Source of the DNA: Synechococcus sp. WH 5701
GTDB taxonomy: Bacteria; Cyanobacteriota; Cyanobacteriia; PCC-6307; Cyanobiaceae
Length of the DNA: 64,000 nt
Assembly: GCF_000153045.1 (NCBI RefSeq)
Contig: NZ_CH724159.1
Span: forward strand, 1,227,556 to 1,291,555
Direction of reading: 5' to 3'
The notes beneath the pieces are model-generated. The model worked only from the letters and a program-made list of their open reading frames with translations. It searched no databases and was not told where the DNA came from. A program made the translations under genes and the position numbers. This document shows positions 39,151-47,464 of the stretch, piece after piece (the first letter of the stretch is position 1; each line of letters begins with the position of its first letter).

Positions 39151-41301
39151 TCAGTCCTCAGCCCAGGGATCGTCGGCCCTGGGGCTGGGGCGCCGGCGCC
39201 CTTCGGCGGCCGGTTCATAGCGATCAGAGCGATCGGGGCGTGGAGGCTCCCGGCGGGGAGGCTCGGGCCTGGAGCGCTCCAACCGTGGACTTTCGTAGGA
39301 GGAGTAGCCCTCCTCCCGGTAGCCGCCGTTGCGGGACGGGGGAGCCCATGGATCCCCTCCCCAGCGCTCGGAGGGGCCGGGACGAGAGCGGTCCCACTCG
39401 TCCCAGTCGTCTTCGTCGGAGAAGAGGTCGTCCTTGATCGAGCCCAGGGTGTTTTTGAGGCCCTGCAAGGGGCCCGACTCCGTCTTGCGTTCGCTGATCA
39501 GACGGCGATTGAGACCATAGAGGGCTTCCTGCAACTGACTGACAGCCAGATCGAGTTCGGCCGGGTCGGAATCGTCGAGCAGGACCTGCACCTCGCGCAG
39601 AGCCATCTCCACGGAGCGCTGCTGCCTCTCAGCGCCGTAGGGACCGAGCTCGAGGGCGGCATCCCGCAGACGGCGCTCCGCCTGGGCCACCAGGGTCTGG
39701 GCCCGGTTGAGCCGATCCACCGCCACCCGCTTGCGCCGGTCTTCGGCGAACTTGCGCTGAGCCTCCTCCAGCAGTGCCTGAATCTCCTGTTCACTGAGGT
39801 TGGAGCCCCCTTGAATGCTCACGCTCTGCTGACGGCCGGTGGTGCGGTCGGTGGCCGACACCTGCAGCAGGCCGTTGGCGTCGATGTCGAGCGACACCTG
39901 CACCTGGGGCACACCCCGGGGGGCGGGCTGAATGCCCGAAAGCCGGAAGCGGCCCAGCGATTTGTTATCCACCGCCATCTGGCGCTCCCCCTGGAGCACA
40001 TGGATCTCCACTGCCGACTGGTTGGCCTCGGAGGTGCTGAACACATCCGATCGGCGCACGGGAATGGGGGTGTTGCGCGGGATCAGCACCTTCATCACCC
40101 CGCCGATCGTCTCCAGGCCGAGCGAGAGGGGAGTGACGTCGTTGAGCATCAGATCACGCAGATCGCCGGTGAGGATGCCGGCCTGCACCGCCGCACCGAT
40201 GGCCACCACCTCATCGGGATTGACCGACTGACAGGGTTCGCGCGGAATCAGGGTGCGCACCATCTCCTGAACCATCGGCATGCGGGTGCTGCCGCCCACC
40301 AGCACCACGTCGTCGATGTCATCGGCCGTGAGACCGGAATCACGCAGGGCCCTCTGCACGGGACGCATCAGGCGATCGAGCAGATCGGGGCAGAGGGACT
40401 CGAAGGTGCGCCGCTCCAGGCTGGTCTCGATGTGCAGGGGTCCTTCGGGGCCCGTGGCGATGAACGGCAGCGAGATCGGAGTGGTGGTGACGCCGGAGAG
40501 CTCCTGCTTGGCCTTTTCGGCCGCCTCGCTCAGCCGCTGCAGAGCCTGGCGGTCCCGGCGCAGATCGATCTGATGACGGGCCTCGAAGGCTTCCGAGAGC
40601 CAGTCGACGATCCGCAGGTCCCAGTCATTGCCGCCCAGCTGGGTGTCGCCGCTGGTGGCCTTCACATCGAAGACGCCATTGGCGATGCGCAGCACCGACA
40701 CATCGAAGGTGCCGCCACCCAGGTCGAACACCAGCACACGCTTGACCGCACTGCGGTCGAAGCCATAAGCCAGGGCCGCGGCTGTGGGTTCATTCAGGAT
40801 CCGCTCCACCGTGAGCCCCGCCAGGCGGCCGGCGTCGCGGGTGGCCTGGCGCTGGGCATCATTGAAATAAGCGGGAACGGTGATCACTGCCGCTTCCACC
40901 GCTTCGCCTAGGTAGGTGGCAGCGTCGTCGACGAGTTTGCGCAGAATGCTGGCGAGCAGCTCCTCGGGGGCATACTCCCGCTCGGTGACAGGGCAGACGA
41001 TGCGGACGTTGCCCTGGTCGTTGGCCCGCACGGTGTAGGGCACGGCCAGGCTGCCGTCGTCGAGTTCGTCCCAGCTGCGGCCGACGAAGCGCTTGAGGTT
41101 GGCGAAGGTGTTGCGGGGGTTGAGCACCAGCTGGCGACGGGCGAGCTGCCCCACCAGCAACTCCTGATCACGGCTGAAGCCCACCACCGACGGTGTGGTG
41201 CGACCCCCTTCGGCATTGGCGATCACCTGGGGCCGACCGCCCTCCAGCACCGCCACCACCGAATTGGTGGTGCCCAGGTCAATGCCAACGATCCGGCCCA
41301 T
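39151..41301 (-). CDS. dnaK: Hsp70 chaperone DnaK with charged, Arg/Pro-rich tail (DnaK1-type, probable)
   Basis: A 716-residue Hsp70. ATPase signatures GIDLGTTNSVVAV, VFDLGGGTFDVSVL and VVLVGGSTRMPMVQEM; substrate-binding domain starting around 395 (LGLETIGGVMKVLIPRNTPIPV). After the helical lid the last 95 or so residues are low-complexity: an acidic cluster (FSDEDDWDEWD), then Arg/Pro/Ser-rich sequence. Cyanobacteria have several DnaKs; DnaK1-type copies have diverged C-termini. No grpE or dnaA beside it, unlike the dnaK2 locus. First gene of the operon; 185 bases separate it from pstC. Confidence 0.94.
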   Translation of the reverse strand: MGRIVGIDLGTTNSVVAVLEGGRPQVIANAEGGRTTPSVVGFSRDQELLVGQLARRQLVLNPRNTFANLKRFVGRSWDELDDGSLAVPYTVRANDQGNVRIVCPVTEREYAPEELLASILRKLVDDAATYLGEAVEAAVITVPAYFNDAQRQATRDAGRLAGLTVERILNEPTAAALAYGFDRSAVKRVLVFDLGGGTFDVSVLRIANGVFDVKATSGDTQLGGNDWDLRIVDWLSEAFEARHQIDLRRDRQALQRLSEAAEKAKQELSGVTTTPISLPFIATGPEGPLHIETSLERRTFESLCPDLLDRLMRPVQRALRDSGLTADDIDDVVLVGGSTRMPMVQEMVRTLIPREPCQSVNPDEVVAIGAAVQAGILTGDLRDLMLNDVTPLSLGLETIGGVMKVLIPRNTPIPVRRSDVFSTSEANQSAVEIHVLQGERQMAVDNKSLGRFRLSGIQPAPRGVPQVQVSLDIDANGLLQVSATDRTTGRQQSVSIQGGSNLSEQEIQALLEEAQRKFAEDRRKRVAVDRLNRAQTLVAQAERRLRDAALELGPYGAERQQRSVEMALREVQVLLDDSDPAELDLAVSQLQEALYGLNRRLISERKTESGPLQGLKNTLGSIKDDLFSDEDDWDEWDRSRPGPSERWGGDPWAPPSRNGGYREEGYSSYESPRLERSRPEPPRREPPRPDRSDRYEPAAEGRRRPSPRADDPWAED

Positions 41302-41486
41302 GCATCCCCAAAGCGAAGCCCCAAACTACCGGCTTCCTGGCCGGAAGCCTGCGGGGCGGCTGCGCCCTGAGCCGCTCAATCCCGGCCGGTGTTAAGGCGT
41401 TCTTAGTGGTCGCGGGCCTGGATCGCAACCTAGGTTCTGACCATGGGCAGCCACTGCAGGCCACTCGTCTTCTCTTCTGTAGCTCC

Positions 41487-42449
41487 ATGGTGATCCGATC
41501 TGAATCGGGCCAGGATCAGTTCACCTTGCGCAGACGCCCCTGGGCGGAACGCAGCATCGATAGCGGCTTCAAGCTGCTCACGATCGTGCTGGCGTCCCTG
41601 GTGGCCGTGGTGCTGCTCGGCATCTTCCTCACGGTGTTCAACGGGGCCAGGGAGGCGATGGCCACCTTCGGCCTTTCGTTCCTGGTCACCTCAGGCTGGG
41701 ATCCGGTCAACAGCCAGTACGGCGCCTTCACAGCGATCTACGGCACTCTCGTGTCATCGCTGCTGGCGCTGTTCATTGCCGTACCGCTGGGGGTGGGAAC
41801 CGCCATCTTCATCACCGAAAATCTGATTCCGCGCATCTGGCGTGAGCTGATCGGCGTGATGGTGGAACTGCTGGCAGCAATCCCCTCGGTGGTCCTGGGT
41901 CTTTGGGCCATCTTCGTGATGGAGCCGCTGCTCAGGCCGTTCCTCAGTTTCCTGCACCAGAGCCTGGGCTGGTTTCCCCTGTTCTCAACGGCCCCCAAGG
42001 GACCCGGGATGGCACCAGCGGTCCTGATTCTCGTGGTCATGATCCTGCCGATCATCACCGCCATTTCCCGGGATGCTCTCAACCAGGTGCCCCAGGAGCT
42101 GCGCCAGGGAGCCTACGGGGTGGGCAGCACCCGTTGGATCGCCATCTTCAATGTGATCCTGCCGGCGGCCATCTCCTCAATCATCGGTGGCGTGATGCTG
42201 GCTTTGGGCCGTGCCATGGGTGAAACGATGGCCGTGACCATGATCATCGGCAACTCGATGAACTTCAGCTGGTCACTGCTGGCGCCGGGGAACACCATCT
42301 CGGCGATGCTTGCCAACCAGTTCGGCGAGGCCGATGGCATCCAGGTGTCGGCCCTTCTCTATGCAGCTTTCATTCTGATGCTGCTCACCTTTGCCGTGAA
42401 CATCCTCGCCCAATGGATCGTTCGCAAGTTCAGCCTGAGCTACAACTGA
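41487..42449 (+). CDS. pstC: Phosphate ABC transporter permease PstC
   Basis: One of two membrane subunits of the high-affinity phosphate importer, 320 residues, six membrane segments (first LLTIVLASLVAVVLLGIFL). The permease coupling loop is GAYGVGSTRWIAIFNVILPAA. Start ATG at 41487 fits the family; the frame is open further upstream but unconserved. It heads pstC-pstA-pstB with gaps of 10 and 43 bases. pstS and phoU are absent from the window. A clear Pho box is not seen in the 185-base upstream gap. Confidence 0.95.
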   Translation: MVIRSESGQDQFTLRRRPWAERSIDSGFKLLTIVLASLVAVVLLGIFLTVFNGAREAMATFGLSFLVTSGWDPVNSQYGAFTAIYGTLVSSLLALFIAVPLGVGTAIFITENLIPRIWRELIGVMVELLAAIPSVVLGLWAIFVMEPLLRPFLSFLHQSLGWFPLFSTAPKGPGMAPAVLILVVMILPIITAISRDALNQVPQELRQGAYGVGSTRWIAIFNVILPAAISSIIGGVMLALGRAMGETMAVTMIIGNSMNFSWSLLAPGNTISAMLANQFGEADGIQVSALLYAAFILMLLTFAVNILAQWIVRKFSLSYN

Positions 42450-42459
42450 GCAGCCCGCC

Positions 42460-43353
42460 ATGACCCTTGCCACACCAGCCCGTCCAGCCCGCTCGCTGCA
42501 CTTCAATCCGGGGCTGAGGCGCAACCGCACCGACAAGCTCTTCACCTTGATTGCCGGGCTGTTCAGTCTGATCGCGGTGCTCCCTCTCATCCTGGTGCTG
42601 ATCTATGTGCTGATCCAGGGGGGCAAGCTGATCAGCGTCAACCTCTTCACCCAGCTTCCTCCGGCCCCTGGCCTTGAAGGAGGCGGCATCGCCAACGCCA
42701 TCATCGGCACCTTCGTGGTCACCCTGGTGGCCTCCCTGATTGCCATTCCTGTGGGTGTGGGAGGAGGGGTTTACCTGGCGGAATACGCCAGCAGTGGCTG
42801 GTTCGCCCAGTTCATCCGCGTCGGCAACGACATCCTGGCCGGAGTGCCATCAATCATCTGCGGGGTGTTCGTGTACAGCGCGATCGTGGCCACCCGTCTG
42901 TTCTTCGGTCAGTCCTATTCCGCCGCTGCCGGTGGTATCGCCCTGGCTGTATTGATGCTGCCCACGGTCATCAAAACAACCGATGAAGCCCTCAAACTGG
43001 TGCCCCAGGAACTGAGCTGGGGAGCCATCGGGATCGGTGCCTCGAAGTTCGTGACGATCACGCGCATCACTCTGCCCAGCGCGTTCACTCCGATCGCCAC
43101 CGGGGTGGTCCTGGCCATCGCCCGGGCCGCCGGCGAAACGGCTCCCCTGATCTTCACGGCCTTGTTCTCACCCTTCTGGCCTGAGGGTCTGTTCAACCCG
43201 ATCGCGTCGATGTCGGTGTTGATCTTCAACTTCGCCATCATGCCCTACGAGGCACAGAACTCCCTGGCCTGGGCCGCGTCGTTTGTGCTCGTGATGCTGA
43301 TTCTTGGCGCAAATCTCCTGGCCCGCTGGATTCGCCGGTTCGCCTCCAGCTAG
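42460..43353 (+). CDS. pstA: Phosphate ABC transporter permease PstA
   Basis: Second permease subunit, 297 residues with six membrane segments; the coupling motif is [25 protein letters not shown] and [18 protein letters not shown] is typical of PstA. Starts 10 bases after pstC, so cotranscribed. Works with PstC and the ATPase PstB to import phosphate through the inner membrane. Confidence 0.95.
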   Translation: MTLATPARPARSLHFNPGLRRNRTDKLFTLIAGLFSLIAVLPLILVLIYVLIQGGKLISVNLFTQLPPAPGLEGGGIANAIIGTFVVTLVASLIAIPVGVGGGVYLAEYASSGWFAQFIRVGNDILAGVPSIICGVFVYSAIVATRLFFGQSYSAAAGGIALAVLMLPTVIKTTDEALKLVPQELSWGAIGIGASKFVTITRITLPSAFTPIATGVVLAIARAAGETAPLIFTALFSPFWPEGLFNPIASMSVLIFNFAIMPYEAQNSLAWAASFVLVMLILGANLLARWIRRFASS

Positions 43354-43396
43354 CCCCCTGAGCTCGGATTTCACCACCACCGCACCTGACCCAGCC

Positions 43397-44215
43397 ATGA
43401 CCAGCACCCTGAATCCACCCAGCACCAGCTCCACCCTGCCCAGCTGCCTCAGCCTGGAGAACGTCACCATCAGCTACGGCAGCTTCGAAGCCGTGCGTGA
43501 TGTCTACATGGACATCCCCCGCAATCGGGTGACCGCCTTCATCGGCCCCTCCGGCTGCGGCAAATCGACCGTCCTGCGGGCCCTCAACCGCATGAACGAT
43601 CTGATCGAGGGCTGCAGCCTGCGTGGTCGCGTGGTGTTCGATGGTCAGGACATGTATGCCCGAGAGGTGGATCCGGTGGAGGTACGCCGCCGCATCGGCA
43701 TGGTGTTCCAGAAGCCCAACCCCTTCCCCAAGAGCATCTACGAGAACATCGCCTTTGGGGCTCGGATCAATGGCTACAAGGGCGACATGGATGAGCTGGT
43801 GGAGCGCTCCCTGCGCAAGGCGGCGATCTGGGATGAAACCAAGGACAAGCTCAAGGAGAGTGGCAATGCCCTCTCCGGCGGCCAGCAGCAGCGGCTGTGC
43901 ATCGCCCGAGCCATCGCCGTGGAGCCGGAGGTGATCCTGATGGACGAGCCCTGCTCGGCACTTGATCCGATCTCCACCCTCAAGATCGAGGAGATGATGC
44001 ATGAGCTCAAGAAGAGCTTCACCATCGTGATCGTCACCCACAACATGCAGCAGGCGGTACGGGTGTCGGACTACACCGGCTTCTTCAATGCCGAAGCCGT
44101 GGAAGGCGGCAGCGGCAAGGTGGGTTACCTGGTGGAGTTCAACGACACCGAGCGCATCTTCAACGCCCCGGTGCAGCAGGCCACCCAGGATTACGTCACC
44201 GGCCGCTTCGGCTGA
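43397..44215 (+). CDS. pstB: Phosphate ABC transporter ATPase PstB
   Basis: ABC ATPase of the phosphate importer, 272 residues: Walker [10 protein letters not shown], signature [15 protein letters not shown], Walker [14 protein letters not shown], and His switch [14 protein letters not shown]. The RALNRMNDL and [15 protein letters not shown] segments are specific for PstB. The ATG at 43397 ([10 protein letters not shown]) is chosen over an upstream in-frame start at 43304, which lies in the pstA 3' end. Last gene of the operon. Confidence 0.96.
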   Translation: MTSTLNPPSTSSTLPSCLSLENVTISYGSFEAVRDVYMDIPRNRVTAFIGPSGCGKSTVLRALNRMNDLIEGCSLRGRVVFDGQDMYAREVDPVEVRRRIGMVFQKPNPFPKSIYENIAFGARINGYKGDMDELVERSLRKAAIWDETKDKLKESGNALSGGQQQRLCIARAIAVEPEVILMDEPCSALDPISTLKIEEMMHELKKSFTIVIVTHNMQQAVRVSDYTGFFNAEAVEGGSGKVGYLVEFNDTERIFNAPVQQATQDYVTGRFG

Positions 44216-44342
44216 ACACCCTCTGGCCACACCTGCCAGTGGAACTGCTTGGAAGAGAGGACATGAATTCAGGCAAACCCTGCTGATCCATGCTTATCGG
44301 GCCTCAGCGCAATCGCGATGAATCAGAGCTGAATCAGGGCAC

Positions 44343-44369
44343 AAAAAAGCCGGCTGCGGGAGCCGGCTC
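44343..44369 (-). terminator. Rho-independent terminator of tRNA-Ser
   Basis: Read on the minus strand: GAGCCGGCT, loop CCCGC, AGCCGGCT, then TTTTTT. The 8-base stem arms are at 44348-44355 and 44361-44368 and the U run follows directly. It lies 13 bases downstream of the tRNA 3' end. Confidence 0.85.
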
Positions 44370-44381
44370 GGTGGTTGGAAG

Positions 44382-44468
44382 CGGAGAGGGAGGGATTCGA
44401 ACCCTCGATAGAGTTGCCCCTATACAGCATTTCCAGTGCTGCGCCTTCGACCACTCGGCCACCTCTCC
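44382..44468 (-). tRNA. tRNA-Ser(GGA)
   Basis: On the minus strand an 87-base cloverleaf with a long variable arm: acceptor arms GGAGAGG and CCTCTCC, D-loop GGCCGAGTGGTC, anticodon loop CTGGAAA (anticodon GGA, decodes UCC/UCU), variable arm, T-stem GAGGG/CCCTC with TTCGAAT, discriminator G. CCA is not encoded. The class II variable arm fits serine. A terminator follows. Confidence 0.95.
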
Positions 44469-44529
44469 AGCGGCTGTTATCGGGCAGATGGCAATGTAGC
44501 AGTCAGCCCAGAGGGTCCAATTCCATCCG

Positions 44530-44898
44530 ATGACACGACGCTTCCCGATCACGGTGCACTGGCGGCAGGAACAACGGCTGATCCGCCTGGAGGTTCCCGA
44601 AGGGGAGTACATCCTGCGCAGTTTCGAGGCCCAGGGGCAGCCACTGCCCTTCAGCTGCCGCAACGGCTGTTGCACCACCTGTGCCGTGCGCGTCATCTCC
44701 GGTGAGATCGATCAGCAGGAGGCCCTGGGACTCTCCCAGGATCTTCGCCGGCAGGGCTACGGCCTGCTCTGCGTGGCCAGGGCCACAGGCCCCCTGGAGG
44801 TGGAAACCCAGGACGAGGACGAGGTTTATGAGCTTCAGTTCGGACGCTATTTCGGCCGCGGGCGGGTGACGCCAGGCCTGCCCCTGGAGGAGGAATGA
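44530..44898 (+). CDS. [2Fe-2S] ferredoxin with C-terminal extension
   Basis: A 122-residue plant-type ferredoxin-like protein. Cluster cysteines C43, C48, C51 and C81 (C-x4-C-x2-C-x29-C, in FSCRNGCCTTC and LLCVARATG); an additional C47 sits beside C48. An acidic C-terminus (DEDEVYELQFGRYF) plus an extra 15 residues makes it longer than the photosynthetic PetF. It overlaps the next gene by 4 bases (ATGA), so a partner role for that enzyme or shared regulation is possible. A minor ferredoxin rather than the main PetF. Confidence 0.9.
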   Translation: MTRRFPITVHWRQEQRLIRLEVPEGEYILRSFEAQGQPLPFSCRNGCCTTCAVRVISGEIDQQEALGLSQDLRRQGYGLLCVARATGPLEVETQDEDEVYELQFGRYFGRGRVTPGLPLEEE

Positions 44899-45806
44899 TG
44901 AAGCCCGCCCCATCGACCACTCCCCAGCCCGTGCCAAGCCTCTCCGAGCAGGCCCTGCTCAATTCAGCCCTGGAGCCCTCCGAGCTTGAACGGCTGGCTG
45001 AAGTGGCCCGGGAGGCCGCCGGCGCCGGCGGCCGGGTGCTGGCCCACCACTTCGGCCAGCTGGAATCGATCCGCGAGAAGGGCCGCTCCGGGGATCTGGT
45101 CACCGAGGCCGATCTGGCGGCGGAGCAGGCGGTGCTGGCCATGCTCGAAGCCCGCACGCCGGAGCTGGGGGTGCTGGCGGAGGAGAGCGGACGCCGCAGC
45201 ACCGGCTCGCAGCTGGAATGGTGCGTGGATCCCCTCGATGGCACCACCAACTACGCCCACGGCTATCCCTTCTTCGCCACCTCGATCGGCCTCACCTGGA
45301 AGGGTGCACCGTTGCTGGGGGCCATCAGCGTGCCGGCCCTCGAGGAGCTCTACTGGGCGGCCCCGGGCCTGGGGGCCTGGTGCAACGACCGGCCGCTGCG
45401 GGTGAGTGGCTGCAACGACCTGGCCGCTTCGCTCCTGGTCACGGGCTTCGCCTACGACCGCCAGAGCCAGCCCGACACCAACTACAGCGAGTTCTGCTGG
45501 TTCACCCATCGCAGCCGCGGCGTGCGTCGCGGCGGTGCGGCGGCGGTGGATCTGGCCTTCGTGGCCGCCGGCCGGCTTGATGGCTACTGGGAGAGGGGCC
45601 TCTCCCCCTGGGATCTGGCCGCGGGTGTGGTGCTGGTTGAGCAGGCGGGCGGTGTGGTCAGCCGCTACGACGGCAGTCCAGCCGCCCTGGCCGAGGGCCG
45701 GCTGATCGCCTGCACGCCGGGCCTGCAGGCGGCCCTGATCGATGGTCTCGGCCACTGCCGCCCCCTGCCCGGCCACCTGTTCGGGGCTCCGGAGCTCGAG
45801 TCCTAG
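44895..45806 (+). CDS. Inositol monophosphatase-family protein
   Basis: A 303-residue Mg-dependent phosphatase of the IMPase superfamily (SuhB/CysQ/HisN-like). Metal-binding motifs: VLAEESG, DPLDGTTNY (WCVDPLDGTTNYAHGYPFF) and SPWDLAAGVVLVEQAGG. The family includes inositol-1-phosphatase, histidinol phosphatase and bisphosphate nucleotidase; which substrate is used here is open, though the next gene is a histidine-synthesis gene. Start ATG at 44895 with GGAGGAGGA upstream, overlapping the ferredoxin stop. Confidence 0.88.
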   Translation: MMKPAPSTTPQPVPSLSEQALLNSALEPSELERLAEVAREAAGAGGRVLAHHFGQLESIREKGRSGDLVTEADLAAEQAVLAMLEARTPELGVLAEESGRRSTGSQLEWCVDPLDGTTNYAHGYPFFATSIGLTWKGAPLLGAISVPALEELYWAAPGLGAWCNDRPLRVSGCNDLAASLLVTGFAYDRQSQPDTNYSEFCWFTHRSRGVRRGGAAAVDLAFVAAGRLDGYWERGLSPWDLAAGVVLVEQAGGVVSRYDGSPAALAEGRLIACTPGLQAALIDGLGHCRPLPGHLFGAPELES

Positions 45807-45860
45807 CCCCAACCGCTCCATAGGATCCAGCGTCTCCCGTCCCCCAGCTCCTCCGTCCCC

Positions 45861-47037
45861 ATGGCCCTGCAACCCGCCGCCGGCGCCAGGGATCTCCACC
45901 CGCGCCAGGTGGACCGCAACCGCCAGCTCTGCCAGCGGCTGGCCGCGGTCTACCGGCTGTGGGGCTACCAGGAGGTGGCGCCGCCGATGGTGGAGCGGCT
46001 CGACACCCTCGAGGCCGGTGGCGGCATCGCCGAGCGGGAGGTGGCGCGCCTCACCGCTGAGGAACCGCTGGGGCTGCGGCCCGAGCTGACCGCCTCGATC
46101 GCGAGGGCCGCCTGCACCCGCCTGGCCGATCGGCCCCGTCCGCTGCGGCTGTGGGCGGAGGGCAGCATTTTTCGCACCTTCACCGGGGACAGCGGCGGCC
46201 AGCGCCTGAGCGAGCGGCTCCAGAGCGGCGTTGAGCTGCTGGGGGTGAGCTCCGCGGCGGCGGACGCCGAGCTGATGGCCCTGCTGCTGGCCTGCAGCGA
46301 AACCCTTGGCCTGCAGGCCAGCCATCAAACCCAGGCTGCTGGTGGGCCACCACGGCGTGCTCTCCGCCCTGCTCGACGACCTGCCCGCCGCCCATCGCTC
46401 CAGCGCGCGCCAGGCTCTCTCGGGCTTCGATCCTTTGGCGATCGCCCGCCTGCCCTTGTCCCAGGTCCAGATCGATCGGCTGCAGGAGCTGATGCGCCTG
46501 CGCGGGGAACCGGCGGCGGTGCTCACCGAGCTGCGCCGTCATCTCGGTGAGAGCCCCCTGATCGATGAACTGGCGGGTTCTCTGGAGATCGTGGCGCCGA
46601 CAGCCGCCCGGCTGGGCATCGGCCTGCAGCTGGATCCCAGTTTCCAGCCCCATTTCGATCTCTACGACGGGATCGTGCTCAAGCTGGTCTGCCTGGGGGC
46701 CGAGGCGCCGGTGGAGATCGCCAGCGGCGGTCGCTACGACGCCCTGGTGGGCCGCTTCGGTGCCGAGACCACGGAGGCGGCCGGGGTTGGATTCGGCTTC
46801 TCGATCGAGGACATCCGCGATCTGCTGCTCAGACCAGGCGCCCGCGACCCGGCCAGCCGGCCGGTGCTGGTGGCCTACGGCCAGAGCTCCAGCCTGGCCG
46901 CCGCCCTGGAGGCCCTCTCTGGCCTGCACGGCCAGGGCCAGAGCGCCGAACTGCTCCCCGATGCCTGCCCCAGCCGCGACGAGGCCGAAGCGGCAGCCCA
47001 GCGCCGGGGCTGCTCGGCCCTGGAGTGGCTCCCCTGA
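45861..47037 (+). pseudogene. hisZ: ATP phosphoribosyltransferase regulatory subunit HisZ, frameshifted
   Basis: HisZ is the class II synthetase-like partner of short-form HisG in the first histidine step. Two frames are needed to read it: frame one from the ATG at 45861 ([33 protein letters not shown]) to about residue 155, ending in LGLQASH; then frame two ([17 protein letters not shown] ... IASGGRYDALVGRFG) to the stop at 47037. The shift is +1 between 46318 and 46332, at CATCAAACCC. Joined length would be about 391 residues, the normal size. As written the gene would not give full HisZ. It may be a single-base sequencing error, a true mutation or a programmed shift. Confidence 0.88.
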
Positions 47038-47119
47038 ACCCAGGCCCGTCCCACCACCATCAGGCACCTCGGCCAGGGGGGTGAATTTCTAAGATCAGGC
47101 ACCGCAGGACTCCGCAGCC

Positions 47120-47344
47120 ATGGCCCACAGCATCGTCACCGACATCTGTGAGGGCGTGGCCGATTGCGTCGATGCCTGCCCGGTGGCCTGCATCCATCCC
47201 GGCCAGGGAGCCAACAGCAAGGGCACATCCTTCTATTGGATCAATTTCGACACCTGCATCGACTGCGGCATCTGCCTGCAGGTCTGCCCCGTGAGCGGCG
47301 CGATCCTGCCGGAGGAGCGGGCCGATCTGCAGCGCTCCGCCTAG
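47120..47344 (+). CDS. Small dicluster (3Fe/4Fe or 2[4Fe-4S]) ferredoxin
   Basis: A 74-residue ferredoxin with eight cysteines: C10, C16, C20, C24 (C-x5-C-x3-C-x3-C, with CP at 20-21) and C46, C49, C52, C56 (CxxCxxCxxxCP). The second set is a standard [4Fe-4S] site; the first, with wider spacing, resembles sites seen in 7Fe/8Fe ferredoxins of cyanobacteria. Electron-transfer role, partner unknown. Between hisZ and htpG on the same strand, with 120 bases ahead of htpG. Confidence 0.9.
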   Translation: MAHSIVTDICEGVADCVDACPVACIHPGQGANSKGTSFYWINFDTCIDCGICLQVCPVSGAILPEERADLQRSA

Positions 47345-47464
47345 CTGTCGGCTGGCCAGCAGGACGACGCCCCGCGAGGTTCGGTGACCCCTCCCCGCAG
47401 CAGCTTGAGGCCGGTGAAGGGCCGAGCGTAAGGTCAGCTGAAGTCCTTACAAGCTGACGGAATC

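Noticed and set aside
41389..41411. Possible Pho box upstream of pstC (GTGTTAAGGCGTTCTTAG).
   Set aside because: Only one half-site (TTAAG) fits the cyanobacterial Pho repeat; the copies at 11-base spacing are too degenerate.
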